From: Gammaproteobacteria bacterium UBA7803
GTDB lineage: Bacteria; Pseudomonadota; Gammaproteobacteria; Pseudomonadales; Azotimanducaceae
Length of the DNA: 18,187 nucleotides
Reading direction: 5' to 3'
Assembly (NCBI GenBank): GCA_002480525.1
Contig: DLCH01000016.1
Span: forward strand, 83,716 to 101,902
Position numbers and translations under genes: made by a program. This document shows, piece by piece, positions 6,938 through 13,047 of the stretch. Under the pieces are notes generated by a model. It searched no databases and was not told where the DNA came from. It saw only the letters and a program-made list of their open reading frames with translations. Numbering within the stretch: the first letter of the stretch is position 1; each line of letters starts with the position of its first letter.

Positions 6938-8892
6938 TGGCCGACACGGACGCCGTTTCCGCCTGGTCCGCTCAGCAGGCCGAGTCGCTCTATGCCATGG
7001 AGACCTGGGGCGACGGGTTCTTCCACGTCAACGAGGCCGGCCACGTGGCGGTGCGGCCGCGGCCCGGCTCGGACCTGACCATCGACATCCCGGAGGTGAT
7101 TGCCGCCGCCCAGGAGGAAGGGATGACGATGCCGCTCATCATCCGCTTCCAGGACGTGCTGCGCGCCCGGGTGCGCCGGCTGAACGAAGCTTTCGCCCAG
7201 GCGATCGCCGAGTCCGGGTACAGCAACCGCTATCAGGGGGTCTACCCCATCAAGGTCAACCAGCTCCACGAGGTGGTGGACGAGGTGCTCGACGCCGGCG
7301 AGCCCTTCGGTATGGGGCTGGAGTGCGGCTCCAAGACGGAGCTGGTGGCGGCGTTGCCGCTGGTCGGCGATCAACGCCTGCTGCTGTGCAACGGCGTCAA
7401 GGATCACACCATGCTGGCGCTGATGCTGAATGCCCAGTCGCTGGGTCAGCAGGTGCTGCCGGTGATCGAGAAATTCTCCGAGTTCGAGCAGCTCATGGTG
7501 CTGGCGGACCAGCGCGGGGTGGCGCCGCGGCTGGCGGTGCGGGTGAAGCTCTCGACCCGCGGATCGGGGCGCTGGTTCGAGTCCGGCGGCTACCGCTCCA
7601 AGTTCGGCCTGACGATTCCCGAGATTATGCGTCTGGTCCAGGACCTGGAGAGCCGCGGCCTGACCGATCGGCTGGAGCTGCTGCACTTTCACCTGGGCAG
7701 CCAGATCTCGAACATCCAGACGCTGCGCTCGGCGGTGAAGGAGATCACCCAGATCTACGCGGACCTGCGCCATCGGGGCCTCGACATCCGCTACCTCGAC
7801 GTCGGCGGCGGCCTCGGCGTGAACTACGGCGCCGGCTATGCGGGCACCGAGGACACCGCGGTCAATTACGCGCTGACCGAGTACGCCAATGCGGTGGTCT
7901 ACGCGGTGCAGGAGATCTGCGCGGCGCGGGAGGTGCCCGAGCCGGTGCTGGTGTCCGAGTCGGGCCGCGCACTCACGGCCCACCACTCGGTGCTGGTGGT
8001 GCCGGCCCTGGGCGTGCACCGGCCGGACACGCCCTTCGAGTTCGAGCTGGCCGACGAGCCTGCGCCGGTGGTGGCCGCCATGGCGCGCACCCTGGAGGAA
8101 GCGCGGTCCAGCGAGGATCTGCAGGCGCTGCTCGAGGTCTTTCACGATGCCCAGGACGGGCGCACCGAAGCGGATCAGCTCATGCGCCTCGGCTACCTCG
8201 ACGTGGAGTCCCTGGCCCAGGCCGACAGCCTGTACTGGAGCACGTGCCGGGAGGTGCTGGCGAGCCTGCAGGCGCTGGCGCTGGACTCGCCGCCCCTCGA
8301 GCAGACCCAGCTCGAGGATCAGCTCACCGACATGTACCTGTGCGATTTCTCGGTGTTCCACTCGATCATCGACCACTGGGCCATCGGCCAGATCTTTCCG
8401 GTGATGCCCCTGCACCGGCTCGACGAGGAGCCGAAGCGCCGCGCCCAGGTGGTGGACCTGACCTGTGATTCCGACGGCAAGGTGGCGCAGTATCCCGGCG
8501 CCAGCGGCACCAGCGAGTGGCTGCCCCTGCACCGGCTCAACGCCGGCGAGCCCTACTACCTGGGCTTCTTCCTGGTGGGCGCCTACCAGGAGATCCTCGG
8601 CGACAGCCACAACCTGTTCGGCCGGGTCGGCGAGGTGCACGTCTACGCCAGCGACGACGAGCCGGGCAACTTCTTCATCGAGAAGGTGATCGGCGGGCTG
8701 TCCGTGCAGGACATGCTGGCCCAAGTCCAGTATTTCCCGAACGAACTCAACAAGCGCATGTCGGACCTGGTGAAAGCCAAGATCGAGGCCGGCGTGGTCA
8801 AGCCCAACGAGGGCATGCGGATACTCAACCAGTACACGCGCCGGTTCGAGGAAACCACCTACTGCGACATCAAGGTGCTGCGACGTGACTGA
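6937..8892 (+). CDS. speA: Biosynthetic arginine decarboxylase (PLP-dependent)
   Basis: SpeA decarboxylates arginine to agmatine, the first step of the agmatine route to putrescine. The 651-residue length fits the family. The N-terminal alanine-racemase-like barrel holds the PLP lysine Lys106 in YQGVYPIKVNQ. LHFHLGSQI and the phosphate-binding VGGGLGVNYGAG follow. The C-terminal half carries the active-site Cys469 in LCDFSVFHSIIDHWAIGQ. The region around residues 370-450 is the usual helical insertion of this group. The ATG at 6937 overlaps the stop of the DHS-like gene by one base, and its own 3' end overlaps aguB by eight bases. Co-translation of the three enzymes is therefore likely. A longer open frame reaches back to 6361 but lies inside the DHS-like gene and is not part of speA. 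Confidence 0.97.
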   Translation: MADTDAVSAWSAQQAESLYAMETWGDGFFHVNEAGHVAVRPRPGSDLTIDIPEVIAAAQEEGMTMPLIIRFQDVLRARVRRLNEAFAQAIAESGYSNRYQGVYPIKVNQLHEVVDEVLDAGEPFGMGLECGSKTELVAALPLVGDQRLLLCNGVKDHTMLALMLNAQSLGQQVLPVIEKFSEFEQLMVLADQRGVAPRLAVRVKLSTRGSGRWFESGGYRSKFGLTIPEIMRLVQDLESRGLTDRLELLHFHLGSQISNIQTLRSAVKEITQIYADLRHRGLDIRYLDVGGGLGVNYGAGYAGTEDTAVNYALTEYANAVVYAVQEICAAREVPEPVLVSESGRALTAHHSVLVVPALGVHRPDTPFEFELADEPAPVVAAMARTLEEARSSEDLQALLEVFHDAQDGRTEADQLMRLGYLDVESLAQADSLYWSTCREVLASLQALALDSPPLEQTQLEDQLTDMYLCDFSVFHSIIDHWAIGQIFPVMPLHRLDEEPKRRAQVVDLTCDSDGKVAQYPGASGTSEWLPLHRLNAGEPYYLGFFLVGAYQEILGDSHNLFGRVGEVHVYASDDEPGNFFIEKVIGGLSVQDMLAQVQYFPNELNKRMSDLVKAKIEAGVVKPNEGMRILNQYTRRFEETTYCDIKVLRRD

Positions 8893-9790
8893 CCATAACG
8901 AGCTCGCGCTGGGCGTGGTCCAGATGGCCATGTCCGACGACATCGAAGAGAACACGGCGAAGGCGGAGCAGATGGTCCGCCAGGCCGCGGCGGACGGCGC
9001 CGAGCTGATCGTGCTGCCGGAGCTGTTCCGCTCGCGTTACTTCTGCCAGACCGAGGACTACGACCGGTTCGCCCTGGCCGAACCCGTGCCGGGGCCGTCG
9101 ACCGAGCGTTTCGCCGCCCTCGCCCGGGAGCTCGACGTGGCCATCGCGCTGAGCCTGTTCGAGGAGCGCGCGCCGGGCCTGTACCACAACACCTCGGCGC
9201 TGGTGGACGGTGCGCTCGGCTACGTCGGCAAGTACCGGAAGATGCACATTCCGGACGATCCCCGCTTCTACGAGAAGTTCTACTTCGCCCCCGGCGACCT
9301 GGGTTTCAAGGTCTACCCGACCCGCCGGACCCGGCTCGGCATGCTGGTGTGCTGGGACCAGTGGTATCCGGAGGCGGCGCGGCTGACGGCGCTGATGGGC
9401 GCCCAGCTGCTGATCTATCCCACGGCCATCGGCTGGCACCCGGAGGAGCAGGCCCAGGTCGGGCCGGCCCAGCACGGCGCCTGGGAGACGATTCAGCGCA
9501 GCCACGCCATCGCCAACGGCTGCTTCGTCGCGGCGGTGAACCGCACCGGCTTCGAGCCGGACCCGAGCGGCACGGGGGGCATCCAGTTCTGGGGCCAGAG
9601 CTTCGTGGTCGGCCCCGACGGCGTCATTCTGGCGCGCGCCGGCGCCGACGAGGAGACCGTGCTGAACGTGACGCTCGACTTCTCGAAGATCGCCGCCCAG
9701 CGGCAGGGCTGGCCGTTCTTCCGCGACCGCCGCATCGACGCGTATGCGCCGCTGGAGCGGCGCTATCTGGACGACTCCTCAGCCCTGTAG
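8885..9790 (+). CDS. aguB: N-carbamoylputrescine amidase
   Basis: AguB hydrolyses N-carbamoylputrescine to putrescine, CO2 and ammonia, completing the route from arginine. It is a 301-residue nitrilase-superfamily protein with the Glu-Lys-Cys triad: Glu46 in VLPELFRSRYFCQ, Lys119 in GKYRKMHIPDDP, and Cys156 in GMLVCWDQWYPEAAR. The motifs PDDPRFYEKFYF and AIGWHPEEQ are characteristic of the carbamoylputrescine branch. The start is GTG at 8885, which overlaps the last eight bases of speA (GTGACTGA); no in-frame ATG lies close by. The stop codon TAG (9788-9790) is part of the GTAG head of a REP-like repeat arm. The present C terminus may therefore have been set by insertion of that repeat. Confidence 0.96.
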   Translation: MTDHNELALGVVQMAMSDDIEENTAKAEQMVRQAAADGAELIVLPELFRSRYFCQTEDYDRFALAEPVPGPSTERFAALARELDVAIALSLFEERAPGLYHNTSALVDGALGYVGKYRKMHIPDDPRFYEKFYFAPGDLGFKVYPTRRTRLGMLVCWDQWYPEAARLTALMGAQLLIYPTAIGWHPEEQAQVGPAQHGAWETIQRSHAIANGCFVAAVNRTGFEPDPSGTGGIQFWGQSFVVGPDGVILARAGADEETVLNVTLDFSKIAAQRQGWPFFRDRRIDAYAPLERRYLDDSSAL

Positions 9791-9867
9791 GAGCGATCTC
9801 CAGATCGCGATTCTCTTTGCTGGCGCCATGACCAGGCAATTCGCGATCTGGAGATCGCTCCTACAGG
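9784..9867. repeat. REP-like inverted pair no. 2 (GTAG head, GATC-type stem)
   Basis: Arms 9784-9810 and 9841-9867 are perfect 27-bp reverse complements with a 30-base spacer. Each arm has the same head (GTAGGAGCG) and tail (CGCGA) as pair no. 1 but a different stem, GCGATCT-CC-AGATCGC, a perfect palindrome. Compared with pair no. 1, changes at stem positions 10/19 and 11/18 are compensatory, and a further change adds a T-A pair. The left arm overlaps the last codons and the stop of aguB. The right arm ends 28 bases before the asparaginase-like gene. It may shape the 3' end of the polyamine transcript. Confidence 0.9.
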
Positions 9868-9895
9868 CCGGAAGAGGATCGGAGGGAGGGAAACC

Positions 9896-10975
9896 ATGAC
9901 CATCAACCGCCGCCACTTCATCGGCGCCGGCGCTACCCTGACCGCCGCATCCGCCGCCGCGGCGCCCGCCGTCCGCCGCAGCGGCAGCCGGCCCACGGTG
10001 ATCGCCTCGGGCAACGGCTTCGAGAGCCGTGACGCCGACGGACTCACCTGCGTGGAGCTGGCGTTCCGGCAGATGACCGCCGGCACCGACGTGCTGGACG
10101 CGCTCATCGCCGGGGTGAACATCGTCGAGAACGACCCGGAGGACACCAGCGTCGGCTACGGCGGCCTGCCCGACGCCGACGGCGTGGTCACCCTGGATGC
10201 CTGCTGCATGCACGGCCCGCAGCGCCGTGCCGGGGGCGTCGGCGCGCTGCAGGGCGTGCGTCATCCCTCCCGGGTGGCCCGGGACGTGGCCTTCGCCACC
10301 GACCACCACCTGCTGGTCGGAGAGGGCGCCCAGCGCTTCGCCCGCAACTTCGGCCATCCCATCGAGGACGACCTGAATACGGACAGATCCCGCGCCCTGT
10401 GGCTCGAATGGAAGCGCCGCACCGACCCAGCGCACTACCCGGACCCCCAGGCCCGCGCCGAGGCCGGCCGAGAGGTCGGGCTCGCCATGGTCGCAGAGGG
10501 CAAGATCGACCCGGAGCACTACTACGGCACCATCAACTGCGACGGCGTGAACGCCGCCGGCGACGTCTGCGGCGTCACCACCACCAGCGGCCTGGCCTGG
10601 AAGATTCCCGGCCGGGTGGGCGACTCGCCGATTCTTGGCGCCGGACTCTACGTCGACAACGACGTCGGCGCCGCCGGTTCCACCGGCCGCGGCGAGGCCA
10701 ACCTCTACAGCCTGGCGTCGTTCCTGGTGGTGGAATTCATGCGCTCGGGCCTGGGGCCGAAGGATGCCGGCATGGCGGCCCTGAAGCGGATCCAGAGCCA
10801 GACCGTGCATCCGCGGCTGCTGCGTGAAGACGGCAACCCGGCCTTCAACGTGAACTTCTACGTGCTGGCGAAATCCGGCGAGCACGCCGGCGTGGCGTTC
10901 TACGGCGGCCGCAGCTACGCGGTGTGCGACGAAGCCGGACCCCGCCACGAGCCCATCGAGGGCCTGCTCGGCTGA
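9896..10975 (+). CDS. Glycosylasparaginase-type N4-(beta-N-acetylglucosaminyl)-L-asparaginase, Tat-exported
   Basis: This is a 359-residue Ntn hydrolase of the glycosylasparaginase family, which cleaves the GlcNAc-Asn bond or related beta-aspartyl amides. It begins with a twin-arginine signal (NRRHFIGAGATLTAASA...APA), so the folded precursor should be exported to the periplasm. GTINCDGVN holds the expected self-cleavage point before Thr212, which becomes the new N-terminal nucleophile. IPGRVGDSPILGAGLYVDND and GAAGSTGRGE form the substrate pocket. The residue before the nucleophile is Gly rather than the Asp of the well-studied Flavobacterium and human enzymes. I believe other bacterial members also have Gly there, but cannot check. 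ATG at 9896 follows a strong GGAGGGAGGG (9881-9890). It lies between two REP pairs and is likely its own transcription unit. Confidence 0.93.
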   Translation: MTINRRHFIGAGATLTAASAAAAPAVRRSGSRPTVIASGNGFESRDADGLTCVELAFRQMTAGTDVLDALIAGVNIVENDPEDTSVGYGGLPDADGVVTLDACCMHGPQRRAGGVGALQGVRHPSRVARDVAFATDHHLLVGEGAQRFARNFGHPIEDDLNTDRSRALWLEWKRRTDPAHYPDPQARAEAGREVGLAMVAEGKIDPEHYYGTINCDGVNAAGDVCGVTTTSGLAWKIPGRVGDSPILGAGLYVDNDVGAAGSTGRGEANLYSLASFLVVEFMRSGLGPKDAGMAALKRIQSQTVHPRLLREDGNPAFNVNFYVLAKSGEHAGVAFYGGRSYAVCDEAGPRHEPIEGLLG

Positions 10976-10986
10976 TGTAACGTCCT

Positions 10987-11106
10987 GTGGGAGCGGCCTC
11001 CCGGCCGCGACTCTCGAGCGCCGTGCCCATGCCTGCGGTTTCCCCTCGGGAAACCGCCAAGCCGCCGTGCCGCGGCGGCCGATCGCGGCCGGGAGGCCGC
11101 TCCTAC
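10987..11106. repeat. REP-like inverted pair no. 3 with a long structured spacer
   Basis: Arms 10987-11010 and 11083-11106 are 24-bp reverse complements with one mismatch: the left head is GTGG, the right is GTAG. Both share the GGCC-type stem of pair no. 1. The 72-base spacer holds two further hairpins (11035-11057 and 11061-11079). The pair fills the convergent gap between the asparaginase-like gene (plus) and the serine hydrolase (minus). The right arm's GTAG supplies the stop codon TAG (11103-11105, minus strand) of the serine hydrolase. Confidence 0.88.
11035..11057. terminator. Perfect 10-bp hairpin between convergent genes
   Basis: GCGGTTTCCC-CTC-GGGAAACCGC is a perfect 10-bp stem with a 3-base loop in the spacer of REP pair no. 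3. It lies between the 3' ends of two convergent genes, where a two-way terminator would be expected. No T-run follows on either strand, so termination would need Rho or the combined fold of the whole region. A second hairpin (GCCGCCG-TGCCG-CGGCGGC, 11061-11079) follows directly. Confidence 0.45.
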
Positions 11107-12101
11107 GCACCGTCGTCGAGAGCCTGCAGGATATCCCCCATCAACCGGTGCAGTTCGTCCCGGTGCCCGGTCCGTCCCGAGGGGCGGGCGTCGTCGGAGG
11201 TCATCACCGCGGTGATCCCGAGGGCGGGCACGACGTACAGCATCTGCCCGCCGAGGCCCCAGGCGTAGGCGACGCGCTCGCCAGCGATGTCGCGGACGAA
11301 CCAGCCGTAGCCGTAGTCGTCGCCGGTGAAGCGGGATTCGGTGCGCGGTGTCCAGGAGCGCTCGATCCAGTCGGCCGGCAGCACCCGCTCGCCGCCGGCG
11401 GTGACACCGCCGCGCCGGTACAGCTCGCCGAAGGCCAGCAGCGAGCGCGGCGTCATGGTCATCTGGTTGCCGCCGAAGTAGTAGCCCTGGGGATCCTGCT
11501 GCCAGTGGTCGATGCGGAAACCGTCGACCGGCCCGAGCCAGTCGCGGGCCAGGTCGAGAGTCGAGCGGCCGCTGGTGCGGGTCAGGATCACCGACAGCAG
11601 GTGAGTCGAGCCGGTGGAGTAGAGCATCCGGCCGCCGGGCGCCTCCACGAACGGCCGGGCGAGTGCCGCCCGGGCCCAGTGATCGCTGATGATCCAGCGG
11701 CCGTAGTAGCGTCCCGAGGTCCGGGCCAGTCCGGCCTGCATGGACAGCAGATGGCCGATGGTGATCTGCCGGTGCTGCGGATCGGCGTCGGCGGGCAGCA
11801 GGTCGTCGAGGAGCGGGGCGATGGGCTGGCCGACGTCGGCGATCACGCCGCGGTCGATGGCGATGCCCGTCAGGGCGGAGACGATGGCCTTCGAGGCCGA
11901 CTTGATGTTGGTGGGATCGTCGACACCGTGGCCCCGATAGCCTCGTGCCGCCAGCGTTTCACCGTGTCGGGCGACGAGTACCGTCTCGAGGGGTTGCAGC
12001 GCGCCGGCGCCATCCAGCACCGCTGCCAGGTCGGCCAGGGCGTCCGGCCGGGGGCCGGCGCACAGCAGCGCCAGCGCCAGCAGCCGGGCCGCCGCGCTCA
12101 T
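11103..12101 (-). CDS. Serine hydrolase, class C beta-lactamase/penicillin-binding fold
   Basis: This 332-residue protein has the beta-lactamase fold. The nucleophile motif SxxK is Ser68-Ala-Ser-Lys71 (IKSASKAIVSALTGIAID). Tyr161 in MLYSTGSTHLLS replaces the classical YxN, and WGLGGQMLYVVP (from 281) takes the KTG position. The N terminus (ARLLALALLCAG) looks like a Sec signal peptide. The Cys in it is preceded by Leu, so it is not a good lipobox. Such proteins act as esterases, peptidases or transesterases, and true beta-lactamase activity is not implied. ATG at 12101 overlaps the stop of the upstream alpha/beta hydrolase by four bases (ATGA), so the two form an operon. A longer open frame continues into that hydrolase gene but is a shadow. 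The TAG stop lies inside a REP arm. Confidence 0.92.
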   Translation of the reverse strand: MSAAARLLALALLCAGPRPDALADLAAVLDGAGALQPLETVLVARHGETLAARGYRGHGVDDPTNIKSASKAIVSALTGIAIDRGVIADVGQPIAPLLDDLLPADADPQHRQITIGHLLSMQAGLARTSGRYYGRWIISDHWARAALARPFVEAPGGRMLYSTGSTHLLSVILTRTSGRSTLDLARDWLGPVDGFRIDHWQQDPQGYYFGGNQMTMTPRSLLAFGELYRRGGVTAGGERVLPADWIERSWTPRTESRFTGDDYGYGWFVRDIAGERVAYAWGLGGQMLYVVPALGITAVMTSDDARPSGRTGHRDELHRLMGDILQALDDGA

Positions 12102-12973
12102 TCCAGCGCGGCCGCCGGGTCGCCGAGACCCAGGAAGTCCCGCACCAGAGCGCCCACCCGGCGGCAATGCTCCGGCTCCAGGTGGATGTGGTGGGGGCCC
12201 CCGGTGTGCTCGACGGTGAGGTGGCCGTGGGCCTTCTGGCGATCCTCGAGCCCGTTCAGGTACCAGCGATCGCCGTTGGCGGCGACGATCAGCAGCGACG
12301 GCGCCTGCACCCGCCGCAGCAGCTCGTCGATCTGCTCCCCGGCCATGCGCAGCGGCGTGGGGAAGCGGATGCGCGGATCGGTGCGCCAGGTGAAGCCGCC
12401 GTCCACGGCCTGGTGGCCGCGGGCGACCAGCACCTCGGCGGCCTCCCGGGACTGGTCGGTCGCTTCGGTGACCCGGCGGATCATGTCGTCCACGCTCGGA
12501 TAGACCGGCGCCCGGCGGCCGGCGGAGCCGAGCATCCTGAGAATCGCCTCCCGGTTGTCGTCGATCCGTTCCGCCGGCCCGGCGCCGCCGGTGGCGAGAA
12601 AGCCGTCGATCATCACCGCGCGCCGCACCCGCTCCGGGAACAGCCCGGTCAGCTCGGTGGCGATGCCGGCGCCCATGGAGTGGCCGATGACGTTGAAGCG
12701 CTCCCAGCCGAGCTGGTCGGCGATGCCGACGATCTCCTGGATGTCCAGCAGCGAGTGGTAGTGCACGCCCTCCGGCCGGTGGCTGGAGTGGCCGTGGCCG
12801 GCGAAATCGAGGGCGAGCAGGTTCAGCTCGGGAAGCTGGGGCGCCAGCCGGTCGAAGGTGGCGGCGTTGTCGAGCCAGCCGTGCAGGGCGATGGTCGGCA
12901 CGCCCGCCGGGTCGCCCCACTGCAGGGCGGCCAGGCGGGTACCTAGAACGTCGAAGGTGCGCGCTTGCGGCAA
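12098..12973 (-). CDS. Alpha/beta-fold hydrolase
   Basis: This 291-residue alpha/beta hydrolase shows LHGWLDNAATF (30-40, oxyanion motif), VIGHSMGAGIA with nucleophile Ser99, and GGPHHIHLEPEH with the catalytic His261 or His262. The LHGWLDN start and overall shape resemble the small serine hydrolase-like (SERHL/MEST) group, whose substrates are poorly known. No signal peptide is evident, in contrast to the exported protein encoded directly after it. The start is a TTG at 12973 (minus strand), preceded by GGGAG seven bases upstream. No ATG fits both frame and ribosome site. The gene begins just after a terminator hairpin on the same strand, so its promoter must lie inside that short gap or the acylase gene, or it depends on read-through. 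Confidence 0.92.
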   Translation of the reverse strand: MPQARTFDVLGTRLAALQWGDPAGVPTIALHGWLDNAATFDRLAPQLPELNLLALDFAGHGHSSHRPEGVHYHSLLDIQEIVGIADQLGWERFNVIGHSMGAGIATELTGLFPERVRRAVMIDGFLATGGAGPAERIDDNREAILRMLGSAGRRAPVYPSVDDMIRRVTEATDQSREAAEVLVARGHQAVDGGFTWRTDPRIRFPTPLRMAGEQIDELLRRVQAPSLLIVAANGDRWYLNGLEDRQKAHGHLTVEHTGGPHHIHLEPEHCRRVGALVRDFLGLGDPAAALE

Positions 12974-12988
12974 GGCGGTTCTCCCGGG

Positions 12989-13015
12989 AAAAAGCCGGGC
13001 AGTCTACTGCCCGGC
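12989..13015 (-). terminator. Intrinsic terminator of the penicillin acylase gene
   Basis: Read on the minus strand, GCCGGGCAG-TAGA-CTGCCCGGC forms a perfect 9-bp GC-rich stem with a 4-base loop, followed at once by TTTTT. This is a textbook Rho-independent terminator, 32 bases after the acylase stop. It ends only a few bases before the ribosome-binding site of the next minus-strand gene. That leaves little room for a new promoter, so partial read-through or attenuation is possible. Confidence 0.85.
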
Positions 13016-13047
13016 GGCCCGTTCGTGTAGTGGGGCGGCTGGCGCGG

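Noticed and set aside
6919..8955. A 678-codon minus-strand open frame opposite speA
   Set aside because: It mirrors speA, an unmistakable gene, and has His/Leu/Gln-rich low-complexity translation.
4777..11106. Repeats considered as a CRISPR array or as insertion-sequence ends
   Set aside because: The repeats are inverted pairs kilobases apart with genes between them, not regularly spaced direct repeats. No transposase or cas gene lies between the arms.
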